64,000 nt of DNA from Rosellinia necatrix (GCA_021209875.1 JAGYVD010000001.1:4402001-4466000), one strand, 5' to 3'. Shown: positions 1 to 12,500, counted from the first letter of the stretch. The notes: generated from the sequence alone by a model not told the origin. Program-made: numbers and translations.

Positions 1-2165
1 AGGATACTGCATGTCACACCGTTAGCGGTGGGCTGAGCTTTGTCATGACTTTTCTGCAGACCGCATTACACAACCAGGTTGACTTCGCATGAGCCCAATC
101 GCTAGTTCGGCCGAAGGATTTATCCCTTTGTTTATCATTATGCAAAGGTTATTTCCGTGACTCGCCCGAATCGTCAAGTTCCGGGAAGGCTCAATCCGAC
201 AATTCAAAATTTGGGGATCACGTTTTACTTTTTAGAGAGGGCCAACTATGGATGGACAAAACGCGGGAGTTTACAATTTGAAGGTTGCCTAAACCACCCT
301 AGATTTTGCGGTATCTATCAAATATAGCGACTCTCTAACTTCTGCGAACCCGAATTCGACAATTATCGTCTAGAGGCATGTGTACCCAGGAATGAGATGC
401 TTTACCCGGTCAAGGGAACCAGAGGGACGGCTAATGCCTTTGAAGTCTGAGAGATTAACTTCAGGCGCGCTTCGGTGTTGAATGAGGCAGGAACTAAGGA
501 TTCCCAATAACATGGGGAGGCATGCGATTACTGAAAACAGCAGAAATGATAAGGGAGTTCTCTCGTATTCTGCAGATTATGAAAGGAATCGTGAAGGGAT
601 CACAGCAGTGCTGGTAATGCAGTGTTGTCCACGTCCCTCGCGGTATCTTTCCCACCCACGTTACATCATGAGAACAAAAGGCTTACCCGAAAAATAGGTT
701 GAGGTGAATATAAAACACAACATCGACATAATTCCGAAAGAGAGGTTCGACTCGAAAGCGGAGTATTCTTGGGTGGCCCCCATCTTGGAAACATACGCTA
801 CGCAAAAGATGGATGAGATCCTATAGCATAGCGACATACGCGGAAACTAACTTTCCTTAGTCGATAAACTATAAAACCCTGGACACTACGACTTAGATCT
901 CGAAGTATCGGTGTATGCTCATTAGCAAAAGAGTACACGAAATCTTAACACAGCCTGAATAAGTCAACGCAAGGTCGATACAGTGTCACAGGGGATACAA
1001 AAACCACAACCAGCGCAGACGGCATGGCCCGTCTCGGAGGAGAACGTGACTACCCAAGTTCGACGAGTGCTAGCCGAAATGGGGGGTGCTGGCTTTGGAT
1101 AGCGAGACATTCAAGCATCATATTCAATCGGATAGGACAGTTGGTGCCTATTTTTTCATGTTGCACTCATTCAAATATCACTGTGCTAGCTATCACCAAC
1201 AGCTATTGACTTCATATCCGCGTTGCAACAAGAGCCCCTTGTGGAGCGCAGATGGAACCGAGGCCACTGTCAGGCAGGCATACTGCTAAAGAATGACCTT
1301 ATAGCTAATATCATTCGATAGAGATCTGTTCCGTTCAGCCTTGCCGCGCAGATTTCCGAAGCGGATCCTAGTGACCTCAGAGACGCAGGCTAATTCGAAC
1401 ACCCTGGGGACCGACTATCTTGGCAAACCCATCTCAGATGCTAACGAGATGTTCTAACTGCTGGTGAAAATCATGAGGGTTTTCAAAATGGTGTATATTT
1501 TTGTTGATAGGGTCGATCATGTCGGCCGATACATTGTGCGGGCCTGTCTTGGAAATGCCATCCATTATACCATCCACTGAAGTCGGCGTGAGGGCTCTCT
1601 TCGTGGTCGCAAGGAATGATATAGCAGCAGCGATTACCGGCCTCAAGGATAAAAGACGAAAAGGGCTTCTTTCCGTTGCATAAGAATTGAAGCCGACCCA
1701 CAAACGAAAGGGAGGCTAAGGTTACAAAATATGGCGGGCACGAAGAAGCGGAAACCGAAGAGGTGGTCTCTGCGTCGCTCCAGAATAAGCCCGGCGTGGG
1801 ATGGTGAGCTTTCCTTTTGTGCCTACGGGGCAACCGGTTTTGGTATCGCATTATTTTTCTTTTAGTCACTGCAAAGATAGAAAACGGGCACGCCTCAGAG
1901 CCAACGTTGGGACTGCTGATCTTGGCCATTGCGATGGACAGAGAAGGGTCGAGGCGCTACGATCCACGAAACTATGAGTCACGGTGTCCGAGATGGAATA
2001 ATCGAAACTCCCACAAAACCACTTCGACTGGCATCAACGGAAAGGGTCTGTGATGAGACCTCGTTGTGCAGAGCGGCCTATGGAGTCAGGCATTTTACGG
2101 TTTTAAAGAATTTGTTATGACGCGTCGGTCGGTCAAGTTCAAAATTTGCTCTATCACAGATAGTA
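1..2165. other. Gene-poor left end, no supported gene
   Basis: No open frame here has recognisable domain content, and no pair of frames joins through good splice signals. The longest frames, around 1434-1929 on the minus strand, overlap each other in different phases and read as low-information sequence. A tRNA B-box-like word (ggttcgactc, about 748) lacks an acceptor stem and an A box. The stretch could hold UTRs of a gene beyond the left edge or an old decayed element; nothing seen decides this. Confidence 0.5.
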
Positions 2166-3218
2166 TTAGGCAAATTCGCCGAACTTCCCGTCGTCAAAGC
2201 CTAGATTCGCAGCAGATAGTCGCTTTGCTCTTGAGCTAGTTGACGGCGGCGGTGGTGGCGGTGGAAGTATAGATCCCCCTCCAGATGCCGCGGCGAAGGG
2301 AGGCGGGGGCAGTGAGAAGGACGAGCGGCCGGTGTCGGATGCGTCTTCTCCAGTCTGCGGTTTGCGTCTGCCGAACCTTGCGGGTAGATTTACTGTAATC
2401 GTCTCCCCCTCCTTCAAGCTGAGGTCGCGCTTTTCAGCGCTATCTTTCCTTTCCATCATGGGCTTATTGCCCGGCGGACCGTCTTGCGCCCAACCGAGCG
2501 TCTTCTGAGCTTCCTGTAAAGACACACCGAAGTCGAATGCATCACTCCTCTCCTCAAAGCCGATACCCAGCGTCGCTTTCCTACCTGCCTCGTCCTGGAC
2601 GCGCAGAGCAAAGAACCGCGAACTGTCAGAGGCGGGTTCCACGACTGCTGCTGCCGTGTAGGGGGCTGCGGCAAACAATTGGCCGTTGCGTTGGTCTTCC
2701 AGGACGATGTCCGCCTTTACCTTCTCATCACCAGATGCCTGGGTGATGGCCGTCTCGAGTACTCGGAGTCGTGCAGTGAAGATTGGCTGCTTGTTTCCCT
2801 CGGCGGTCCACTATGGGTAGTGAGTCAGCGATCGCTGCGTTGCCTGGTGACCCTGCCTCACAGAGAAGCGTATGAAGCCCCCCAAACGACAGTTGAGGAT
2901 TTGTATAATGCAATAGCGGCAACAACAACAGCAACAGAAACAGCAATAACGCCACCACCACCATCACCACTACCTACCACTACCACCACCATCACTACCA
3001 CCATGACCACCAGCGACGACCAGAACAGTCAAACCGAATGAACACGGCGATGAGACTAGAATGTAATTTAGGTAGGTACTCACCAAGGCCGCGACGTGGC
3101 CCTTACCCGGCACCATGGGCGGGATATTATAGACATGAATGGTCCCAACGATGAACAACACCCGCTGAATGGCGTCTGGCGGCAAAGGCTGCCCGGTAGC
3201 GGGATCGATCGATTCCAT
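2166..3218 (-). CDS. NECAP-like adaptin-ear-binding coat-associated protein
   Basis: Two exons, 3218-3084 and 2810-2166, encode about 259 residues. Exon 1 (MESIDPATG..., then RVLFIVGTIHVYNIPP) ends at a GTGAGT donor. Exon 2 resumes in phase 0 after TAG with WTAEGNKQPIFTARLRVLE, the typical NECAP/DUF1681 N-terminal fold, and continues through GIGFEERSDAFDFGVSLQEA. The C-terminal third is proline- and glycine-rich and disordered, ending in FGEFA. NECAPs bind AP-2/AP-1 ear domains and act in clathrin-mediated endocytosis; that role is family knowledge. The first ATG of the conserved N-terminus was chosen because the longer frame starts with TTG. The 273-nt intron is long for this window and filled with a GGT/CCA triplet repeat. 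Family assignment is confident. Confidence 0.88.
2920..3012. repeat. CCA/CAA triplet-rich low-complexity tract in NECAP intron
   Basis: A run of imperfect ACA, CCA and CAC triplets lies inside the NECAP intron. Read on the gene strand it is GGT/GTG-rich. Because its period is three it leaves a spurious frame open through the intron. Confidence 0.8.
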
Positions 3219-3968
3219 CTTCTTTTCTTTGTGTTCTTGCAAGAGCTTCAAGTTGTAGGTAAGGTGTTTAAATAAATTAGATAGCGGGGGGGTCGGGATG
3301 TCTGTTGAACAAGGCTGGATGGATGTAATGGTAAGAAGTTCAGCTTAGACGGATGACTGACTATCATTTTCCACCTACAGGACAACCCACGTGGAGGGCA
3401 ATACGGAATATCAGCTCCTTCGAAAACCTATCTGGGGAGATATTTGGCTGGCACCTTCGAGAGGGAGAGAGAGAGAGGACGGTGTATGTAGTACTGTGGC
3501 ATAACCAACTCCCGATTGGAGGGCACGATAACTGAATCTGTGAGTACCTCACGGTGTTCTAAGTAGGTACATGGCTACTTCTCTGCATGATACAATTGGA
3601 AGCACATATGCAGCCCTCCTCACCAAAGTACCTAAGTACCTAGCGGAACTTAGGTATGTACTAATACCCACAGTAATAGGCACCTACTTACAGGTACCTA
3701 CTATAGGTAGGTACTGTAGATTACAGTAGACTTACAGCGCCGTACCTATCAACATAAGTACAAGTACCTAGGTAAGTAGATAATCAATGGACAGGTTACA
3801 ATGGTGGCGGTGCTGATTAGATCAACCACTGTTGTTGTGGCTGGGCTTGTCCAATCGAACGAATTGTGACTCCATCGGAAATTATCGCCATACAAGATCG
3901 CTCATCTAGAAGCCTGTGCCGAGCTTGAATTCGCCCTTGAACCTCTGCTCACGGCCCCAACTTCCACA
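3219..3968. other. Divergent intergenic region, NECAP / MRP51
   Basis: Shared upstream region of two divergently transcribed genes. About 3560-3780 is dense in TAGGTAC/GTACCTA words. No coding frame is supported. Confidence 0.6.
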
Positions 3969-5378
3969 ATGGCGGCTCGGAGCGTGTCCCCTGGGGCCGC
4001 GCTCCTTAGATCATCTCGTATGTTCTCGATACCGAATCCAATTCCCTCGTCGCCCACCGATTATTCTACTGCGACGAAGCATCATTCCGCAACCGCTACG
4101 AAACCCTACCCTACCCATTTGACCATCACGACGCCTCCATCTTCCCGGATGAACGGCGACTGGGGATTCAAGCGGCCGCTTCCACTGAAGACTACTACGA
4201 AACAAACGGTTCCCTATGTGCGTGTGCGGCAACTGGACTCAACTGAGCATGTCACCGATTTTCAATCCGCGTCCGACCATGCAATGACGCTCAAGAAGTT
4301 CCAAGAACTCAATCTGCCTATATTTGTGCCGACAGCGCAGACGAACGACAGAGACGTCTTAGCCCGCCACCCGAGGTCTGTGTTTGAAGAGGACGGAGAC
4401 ATCACGGCGGTAGAGCCTGATCAGATGCAAGCTACTGAGAATAAGAGGTGGAAATTCAAGGGCCCTTGGCTTGCTGGCATGGCCGATGGTGAATTCAATA
4501 AGTGGCTAGAGAGGAGTGTGCGGACGAGACGATCCGAATTCCGAGCTTATCTGAGAGAAATATACGCCAAGGAACTCACGGAAGAATCCCGAGCCCAGGC
4601 GGTACGAGAGACACTGCCTGTACCGCCAGAAGTTGTGGCCGAGGACATTACGGAGTCCCAGTTTCTTGATTATTTGAGGGACCTACGCCAGGATCGCTTA
4701 GTCTTATACCGATATGTCAGCCGGTTTCTCGATCTCGCACCACTCAGTACAGAAAACCAGTACCTCCACACGATGAAACTGAACCGATCTCAACAGTTCG
4801 ACAGGCCGAACCCCTATGGTACTCTCGGGCCGCCGATTACGCACCCTTCTGCCGGCTTGTCGTACTTGCGAACGCCCAACTTTATGGACAACCATCCTAT
4901 TTACGGGCCTCAAAAATTCCATCCCGTGGTCAAGGCCCGGGTACTGAAGCCTCAGAACGTTGAGACGGGCGTTCATGAACCAGCCATTGGTATTGCAGGT
5001 TTCATAACCGACCGCCCTACTGACCAGAAGATCCTTGGACGTACAACGCATCACACGCCAAGAGGGAACCCGCTCTCGTTCCTCGAGCTCGAGGGCGGCG
5101 GCGGAGCCAAACTCTACTATCAGGTCGATTCGGCTACTATTGACTCAGGTGGAAGAGTTCGTATTAACCTCTCGGATCCCGGGAACAATATGACCGAATT
5201 GGTGACCAAGGAGATGCTGGGCGAGGACGGCGCGAAGAATGAGGTATATTTGAATGCTCTACAGGATTCCTCGATACCGAACTTAGCTGGTGATTTAATA
5301 ACCCAACCTACTCGAAAAAGAGGGGTTCATATGTATGGCAGCAACGAAAGTTATGGCCTCGGTGGGCCTGGAGCGTAG
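3969..5378 (+). CDS. Mitochondrial small-subunit ribosomal protein Mrp51-like
   Basis: A single exon of 469 residues. The N-terminus (MAARSVSPGAALLRSSRMFSI) is basic and Ser/Ala-rich, as expected for mitochondrial import. It is followed by the family core: NGDWGFKRPLP, VRVRQLDSTEHVTDFQSASDH and TLKKFQELNLPIF. This pattern matches the fungal Mrp51 family (Mit_ribos_Mrp51), a subunit of the mitochondrial 37S ribosome that acts in translation of mitochondrial mRNAs. The ATG at 3969 follows CACA and precedes the presequence directly. The protein is longer than the yeast one, as is usual in filamentous fungi. The C-terminus GGPGA is low-complexity. Assignment rests on remembered family features. 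Confidence 0.85.
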   Translation: MAARSVSPGAALLRSSRMFSIPNPIPSSPTDYSTATKHHSATATKPYPTHLTITTPPSSRMNGDWGFKRPLPLKTTTKQTVPYVRVRQLDSTEHVTDFQSASDHAMTLKKFQELNLPIFVPTAQTNDRDVLARHPRSVFEEDGDITAVEPDQMQATENKRWKFKGPWLAGMADGEFNKWLERSVRTRRSEFRAYLREIYAKELTEESRAQAVRETLPVPPEVVAEDITESQFLDYLRDLRQDRLVLYRYVSRFLDLAPLSTENQYLHTMKLNRSQQFDRPNPYGTLGPPITHPSAGLSYLRTPNFMDNHPIYGPQKFHPVVKARVLKPQNVETGVHEPAIGIAGFITDRPTDQKILGRTTHHTPRGNPLSFLELEGGGGAKLYYQVDSATIDSGGRVRINLSDPGNNMTELVTKEMLGEDGAKNEVYLNALQDSSIPNLAGDLITQPTRKRGVHMYGSNESYGLGGPGA

Positions 5379-6122
5379 GGCACGATATATATGAGGCTTA
5401 CACATGTGTGGATTCCGGTCCTCGACGGTGGCGGGAGTCTACGTACTTTGATCACGGCTGAATCACCTGTATTATCGAATCTGTAAGAAAAGCGAATATA
5501 ACTATTGCGATAGTTTCTCGTACATGCCCAACCATCGAGGTGCTAACTGGATCTCTTTGGGGGTTCTGAATGGACATCAAGATTCTAACATTTGAGCGTC
5601 TGTTACTCTAGTAGCGTCTCTTAGAAGATAGGTAGTGCAAGCTGCCTTTGTGTTGAGGTAGGTACTTAAATTGCCAAGATTTCTATATGCCAATTATTTA
5701 AATAAAAATTTCGGTACTTAATTCTTAATAGAAATTTGCAGGTAGAGCAAGTAATGCCATGTACCTCCCCGTTAGCAGGGAAATAGTGGGTCTTGGCTTA
5801 TTTTATGTCACTATGCCGAAACAGCACCTAAAGGGATAGGAAGGCGTTGATAGATTAGATAAGGAAACTCTATCATGAAAATGCGGGTTGGGTCGGACCT
5901 ACCAGCCGGACACACGGGCTGACCAATTAGAATTATACTTTGGGCTGCCCTAGGACCCCGCAATAAATTTTGCCGAAGAACACCCCACACAATGCTTCTC
6001 GATATCCAACTCCAATAATTCTCCTGTATACCTCGCCCTGTGATATATCTCTACGACCCCATCACGACCACGCCCTCGACCACCCTACCTAACCGCCAAA
6101 TTACCAACAGCAAGCCGCCAAG
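5379..6122. other. Intergenic region, MRP51 3' / eS17 promoter
   Basis: Contains the MRP51 3' untranslated region, an AT-rich stretch about 5680-5740 and a C-rich leader with CACC/CCTACC words just before the eS17 start. No gene seen. Confidence 0.55.
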
Positions 6123-6757
6123 ATGGGTCGCGTTCGCACAAAGACGGTCAAGAAGTCCGCTAAGGGCATTGTCGAGAGGTTCTATGTAAGACTAGAATGA
6201 TATGCGGCTTGGGCCCAAGTTATGCTTCAATTGGCTAACATGAGCAACCAGCCTCGACTAACCCTCGACTTCGATACCAACAAGAGAGTCTGCGACGAGA
6301 TTGCCATCATCTCTTCGCGCAGGCTCCGAAACAAGATTGCCGGCTATGTCACCCATCTGTAGGTTTTTGCGCGCGCCCGTGGCCGTCCTACATCCGTGAT
6401 GGGCTGCTAATCACTATTTGCTACTCGCAGGATGAAGCGTATCCAGCGTGGTCCCGTCCGTGGTATCTCCTTCAAGCTGCAGGAAGAGGAGAGAGAGCGC
6501 AAGGATCAGTACGTTCCCGAGATCTCGGCTCTCGACTTCACCCAGAACACCGAGAGCGGCCAGCTCGATGTCGACGGCGAGACCAAGGACCTCCTCAAGC
6601 ACCTCGGCGTACGTACCAGACCTTCGCTCCCCTGGCTGGAATTTCCTAACGTCCCGCTTCTTTCTAGTTCGACACCATTCCCGTCAACGTTGTGCCCGTT
6701 GTCCAGCAGCAGGCCGCCGAGCGACCGCGCCGATTCGGCGACCGTCCCCCTCGATAA
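6123..6757 (+). CDS. rps17: 40S ribosomal protein S17 (eS17)
   Basis: Four exons: 6123-6185, 6252-6358, 6431-6608 and 6668-6757, giving 145 residues, the normal eS17 length. All donors are GT and all acceptors AG. The exon 2/3 junction splits a Leu codon. The protein starts [21 protein letters not shown], continues [31 protein letters not shown] and [20 protein letters not shown], and ends with the Arg-rich [11 protein letters not shown]. eS17 is a structural protein of the cytosolic small ribosomal subunit. Early introns are typical of fungal ribosomal protein genes. Longer single-exon frames over exon 3 read into introns and are not real. Confidence 0.97.
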
Positions 6758-7263
6758 ATGTATATTGTGGCACTGGATGGGTAACGGGGTTCGGGAGGTT
6801 TACATTTGGGCTCATCATGGCTTCACGGCGTCTAAATGGATGATAGTACCTGCGTTAGGTCTACGACAACAAAACAAAATTTTTCGAACAATGGTGTCCC
6901 TGACTCTCTAGCTTCACGCTGGATGACGATGGTTGATGGCCAAGTTTGGTTTCCGTCCGTAGCAGTGTGACTACGTGCCCGTAAGGCCGGGATATGTACG
7001 CGTACGCCTTGATGCTGCTTTTGTGTCTTGGCCTATGTTGTCAAATATCCACCGGCATACTTGGACGAATACGTCAATATTGAATGCCATCATAGGGACT
7101 ACCAGACGATTCGGATTTTGCAACATCATATTGCGCTTCTGTGGGTATCACTCTAATGACCAAGCCCAAACGCCTCATAATGCGTAGTAAATTCTCACCC
7201 TATAAGTCTTCGGAAGATAATTGATTCACCGCCATGTTTCTCTGACGAGGGTCTTTGTCCCCT
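6758..7263. other. Convergent intergenic region, eS17 / RTR1-like
   Basis: Region between the 3' ends of eS17 and the RTR1-like gene; expected to hold both 3' untranslated regions. No gene, RNA or repeat recognised. Confidence 0.5.
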
Positions 7264-8097
7264 TCACTGGTCGAGCACGCTTGGATTGAAAGTGGTCTTG
7301 TAGCCTTCTGTCCTCAGATGACCCTGCCCATCGGGATCCAATATTGGCAGAGCTGGTGCTTTCACAGGTTTCTCTCTGATCGTTAATTTAACAGAACGTT
7401 GTGATGGTTTCCCGTCCTTAATGGCGTCGCCCCTCTCCTGGGCGAGGTCTCGTGCGTTCTGAGCCGTCTTCATTTGCGTCTCAATCTTCGTATTTTCGAG
7501 GTCTTTCGCTATTTGGAGTGTGGCGTTGTTGGCCACGGCGCTTTTGTCCTCCTCGAAAAGATCGATCTCTATTGAAGCGATACCGGCGCGTTCCCACGCT
7601 GCCGATTCGTTTAACTGTACCTTGATGTACATAGCTCGCTTAGCACACTTCTGCGAGCACCACTTTTCCAGCTCCCGGGTAGGGATGATATTGAAGTCCT
7701 TGCGACCAAAGTTTACAAGTTTGAACGTGCCGCCGCCGGACACCCGAGACTTCGCGCTAGGGCATAGCACGTAGCCGCATAGTCCGTTGGAATTGCGCTC
7801 CTCGATCAAGTCGTCGTAGTCGCTTGGCTGGTATAGGCGCACTTGTCTCTTGAAGGACTCTACGTCGGCCGGCGCGGGGTTGGAGGCATCGTAGGGGGAG
7901 TTGCGGGTGGCCGGGAATTTGGACAGTTCGATTATCGAGTCCGAGATCTGATCTTCGATATCGCGGCGCGAGTGGATGATCTGCGCATGCTTGACTGCGA
8001 TCTCGCGGGGATTGGGCACGGGTTTCTCGGCCGCGGCTGGAGCGGGAGCACCTTGGGTTTTTAGAATGCTCTTGGGCTTACTGATCTCTTGCGACAT
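7264..8097 (-). CDS. RNA polymerase II CTD phosphatase, Rtr1/RPAP2 family
   Basis: A single exon of 277 residues. The diagnostic zinc-site cysteines are visible as CGYVLC (Cys107, Cys112) and WCSQKC (Cys147, Cys151). Between them lies the GGTFKLVN-x3-KDFNIIPTRELEKW stretch typical of the Rtr1/RPAP2 domain. Members dephosphorylate the RNA polymerase II C-terminal repeat (Ser5P/Tyr1P) and shuttle with the polymerase between cytoplasm and nucleus; catalysis is family knowledge and has been debated. The N-terminal 30 residues are Ala/Pro-rich. A tail from about residue 180 is charged and probably disordered. ATG 8097 is the first in frame. Confidence 0.88.
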   Translation of the reverse strand: MSQEISKPKSILKTQGAPAPAAAEKPVPNPREIAVKHAQIIHSRRDIEDQISDSIIELSKFPATRNSPYDASNPAPADVESFKRQVRLYQPSDYDDLIEERNSNGLCGYVLCPSAKSRVSGGGTFKLVNFGRKDFNIIPTRELEKWCSQKCAKRAMYIKVQLNESAAWERAGIASIEIDLFEEDKSAVANNATLQIAKDLENTKIETQMKTAQNARDLAQERGDAIKDGKPSQRSVKLTIREKPVKAPALPILDPDGQGHLRTEGYKTTFNPSVLDQ

Positions 8098-9526
8098 TTT
8101 GTGCCTCGAGTGTAGGGGGACTGGGAGCCCGTCTATAGGACAGATGCTTGCCCGAGCCTGAGGAGATTTTTGTGCAGAAATCGTGGACGAAAGATAAGCT
8201 AAAGGTGGCGGACGGGGGATGGATGCAAAGGTTTAGAGATGGGGAGGCTTACCTAATGAAAAATGACACCATAACTGCCTTAGCATCATTACCCGCATGC
8301 ACTACTTTGGGCTAGGAACCTAGGTAGATACCTATGTGGTATAGGCACTATACCTCTTATAGAGGTAGCGGGCCATGCCTAGGGGTGTAATTGTCACTGA
8401 CTCAATAGTCAATCACAATGCATTGAATTGCGTAGCTTGCGAAGGAGCGTTCCGCATACACTAGAGTCTGCAGGTGTGAAACGATTCCAATTTGCCAAAC
8501 TAGAAATGCTTTTGCATATTGTCATTGTAGTTTAATATGGACCCTCTAATGTCGTCGTAATACAACATCTTAGTGCTAGTAGTACGCTACTGGGGAAAGT
8601 GGCGTCACCTGTTGTCATCCGAACATCGCAATGCTGTGCCATAACTAACTAGTACTATCTCGGTGGTCGGCATACATCCCTCTTTCCTCTTTTTGAGGCA
8701 TCTGTGTCGGATCTGTGTAGGTACCTACTCTAGGTAGCTAAAAGTGTCCGAAAGCAGGCACCTACTCACATACTTTCAACCGCCTAATACTAGTAGATAA
8801 GTATGTTTAGAGGTATTTTATGGCTACTAGCATGAAACCTATTTTATAACCTAGTTACTTACCTACAAGTGGGTGCTCTTTCGTCCTAGAAATAGCCTAT
8901 ACGCCAGGGCCGTATAGCACACACCCCGACACACACCCCTTTCAACCAGACGACGGAGTTGGTGTCCACATTGCAGCCTGCGGGAAGTTAGGTAGGCAGG
9001 TAGGCAGGCAAGTAGGTAGGGGTAGGTACCTCTGGAATACATCACCCAACGTCGGAGTGTTCTCCTTCTCCCCACCCTCTCCTTCCCCCCTTCCCCGGGC
9101 GAAAACAGCTGTCACACATTCATGCGCTGACGTCGGCCTGCTTGGCTAGCCGCGAGCGAGCTTTCACAGGCTATCTTTACCCTGTCGTAATTGCTCAGCC
9201 TCAGGCGTCCCATCTGAGTTTGAGCATCGCGATCGTCCCGACAATTATTCCCTCCGCATTGTTTCAACCCTCGTGACTATTGGCATCCTCCAACTTCAAC
9301 AATTCGCCTATTCGCCTATTCGCCTACTCGCCCATTTTTCTATCCTTCTATTTCTTTTATTTGCCTCCCAAGGCAAGGCACGGCACCCATCTCTCCGCCT
9401 ACCCACGGGCGCTGTGGCCGTCGGCTCGCTAGTTCGCGCGGTAGATATTCCATACTCCCTCGTCCTGACCTCGACAATCCGTCTTGTCTCCCCGGAGTCG
9501 TGCCGTGGGTGCGAGGCTAGGACACA
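8098..9526. other. Divergent intergenic region, RTR1-like / BBC1-like
   Basis: Promoter region of two divergent genes. TAGGTA/TACCTA words cluster at about 8315-8365, 8720-8870 and 8985-9030. The last 400 bases before the BBC1-like start are pyrimidine-rich with repeated TTCGCCTA (9301-9335). No gene found. Confidence 0.55.
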
Positions 9527-12500
9527 ATGGCTGCTGTGCCGTTCAAGGTCAAGGCTATCTTTGAGTACACGTCGGGTCACGAAGACGACCTCGCCTTTCG
9601 GATCGGCCAGATAATCACAGTTACCGATGAAGAGGACGCCGACTGGTACGGGGGCGAGTACCTCGACGACAACGGCGTGAAGCGGGATGGTATTTTCCCT
9701 CGGAACTTTGTCGAGAGGTATGAACCTACCGCGCCGCCACGTCCAATTCGAGCTCGGAAAAAGGATGCGGAACCTGCTCTTCTCTCGCCTTCTTCTCCTC
9801 CGCCTGCTGCCGTCGCGCCCCCTGAGCAACCGGTTGAAGAGGTGCCCGTAGAGACAGCCTCGGAAGACACCCATGAAGAGACACGTGCGGCTATACCACA
9901 GCCGCCACCAGTTGAACGATCCCCTCCGGCCGAGACGCCTTCGGTGCCTGTTGCCAATCCGCCAGAGATTGCGCGCGTGCCGGCGCCTGCCCCTATCGAG
10001 CCTGAAGATGTCGACCCTGTTGGCTCTTCGAGCGTCGATGCTCCCCCGCAGCCGAGATCTCCGTCTCCGGTTCAATCCCGTTTTCCGCCTCCTATCCAGC
10101 CTCGCTCCCCGCCTCCCATGCAGCCTCGTTCTCCATCTCCCATGCAATCTCGCTCCCCACCGCCCGTATCCGTAAAGCCAAAGAGCAACGCTTTCAGAGA
10201 TCGCATTGCAGCCTTTAACAAACCTGCCGCTCCACCGATAGCCCCCTTCAAGCCCAGCGGGCTTGGTCCTGGCTCCTCTAGCTTCATTAAAAAGCCCTTC
10301 GTTGCGCCACCGCCAAGCCGGCATGCTTACGTACCTCCGCCACCACGAGATCCCACTGTCCCACGGGTGTATCGTAGAGAGAAAGATCCCGAGACAAAAG
10401 ATACACAAGCAGAATCTGCTGATACTGCCGAGAAAGCCGGACATTCCGCCGTGAACTCGGAGCCCCAGGAAGAGGAGCAGCCGAAGCCCACTACGCTCAA
10501 AGAAAGAATCGCGCTCCTTCAGAAACAACAAGCAGAATCTGCTCAACGCCATGTAGACGCCGTTGTGAAGAAAGAAAAACCTGTACGGCCACCGAAAAAA
10601 ACCCTAAGCAGCAATGGTACACCGGAGGCGGCTGTCACGGACCAAGTCGCGTTAGCATCGCCCGTGTTGGAGCGCAAGGATTCAGCCGATGTTACAAGTA
10701 AAGACTCTATGGACGAACCTCGCTCCGCGGGAGGCCAATTTTCAAGCATTGTCCCCATATCCGCCGTACCTGTTGAGAGCGATGGACACGAGGCGGTTGT
10801 GTCAGGGGCTGGCGATAGCACAAAAGACCAAGAAATTCAAACCCTACATGATGATAATAATGAGAGCCCTGACGACCCAAATTCTCACGAGGGTGCTGCC
10901 CCGGAGGAACAGGTCGCTAATGAGGACGAAGAGGAGGAGGATGACGATGACATTGACCCGGAAATTAGACGAAAAGAAGAGCTCCGTGCGCGTATGGCAA
11001 AAATGAGTGGTGGTATGGGCATGGCCGGTATGTTTGGGCCGCCGAGTGTCTTGGGCATGGGAAGTAGCCTTCCTGTCAAGAAACCTAAGCCTCCTATCCC
11101 GGGAGAGCGACGCCCTAGTGGGATATCCGAGAGGCCGTCTTCTCCAGGAGCAACGGCACCCCCGGTACCGACGATGATGGCCCTTCCGGGCATGGGGAAA
11201 CTGAAGCAACCGGAAGAAAATACTGAGTTGGAATTAAAGCCAGAGCCAACCGAAGAAGAGATCGCTCCAGAACCGGTGAATAATGGACCAAAGCCAGAGC
11301 CTGAATGTGAGCAAATGCAGCATATATACTTGACATTAGTGCAATTATCATACTAACGTAGCCTAGTAATATCTCAGGCATCTGAAGCTGAGCCGCCAAT
11401 TTCGGAGGAACGTCCGGCGCCACCCCCCCATACCTACAGCCTGTAAGTTCTGAGGCTTTTCTCTTGCTATACTATACACTAAATCGCTTACCAGCTCGGC
11501 CCCTACCCCCACCCCCACCACCACCAGCTATGGCATCCCCTAGTGTTGGCTCGGAGTCTGATGATGAAATGTCCGAGAGCACATCGAAGCCGCTTGAGGC
11601 ACCGAAGTCTGAAACATCCCCGAGGAGCCGTGTGCCGCCACCGATACCCATGACTTCACCTCGATTTCCGAGTGACAATTACGCCGCACACTTGGCAGAG
11701 GAGGTGCCCCCGGCTTCCCCAGGTTTGTCCTCGTTACAAAATCGAAGGAATAGTCGACCACCACCCCCAATTCCCGGTGTTGCCCCCCCCGCGCCATTAC
11801 AGTCGAGGCCACCGCCACCTTTACCCCCCTAGCACTACGCTTAGCCGTGTTTCAACTGCCGATGAGTTAATCGGAAAACCGATGGAACCTAGCCAACTAG
11901 ACAACGGCGAGGAAGAGGATGTGACCGAATATGAAGGCGATTACGATACTGATATTCCTTCTTCCACGCACCACAAGGATGCTCTGAAGGCCCATACTAG
12001 GGGACCGAGCTTCGATGACAACGCCTCAATACGCTCTCCAGCTGCGGAATTTCCCAGTTCCATTCCGCCTCCGGTTCCAAGCACCATCGCACCCAGGACT
12101 GGCCCACCTCCCATTCCCACCCCACTCGCTCCAAGTTTTAGGACTTCGGTAGACATCCCTCGAGCTGGGCCGCCGCCCATCCCGACCCAACCTCCACCAC
12201 GCTCAAGAGCTTCGGTGGATATTCCTCGAGCCGCCCCTCCACCCCCTCCGCCTAAGCCAACTCTGTACACATATGACGATGACGATTATGATCCCTACAA
12301 TTACAACACTGCGCAAGCGCCCTCTGCCCCATCTCACAGTACGCCTATGCATGAAGAGACAGAAGAGTATGCACCGTATCACGTTTCACCACCTCCGCTA
12401 CCATCATCTTCAACCGATCATCGGGCGCCTCCCTTAACACCGACGGGCTCAAGAATACCTCTGAGGAAATCTGCGGATATCCTCAGGCCATCAATTGGCA

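Noticed and set aside
740..775. tRNA B-box-like word ggttcgactc
   Set aside because: No acceptor stem, A box or anticodon arm can be laid out around it.
9308..10552. 414-codon minus-strand frame
   Set aside because: Antisense to the proline-rich part of the BBC1-like gene; Arg/Gly-rich composition is the expected shadow of Pro/Ser codons.
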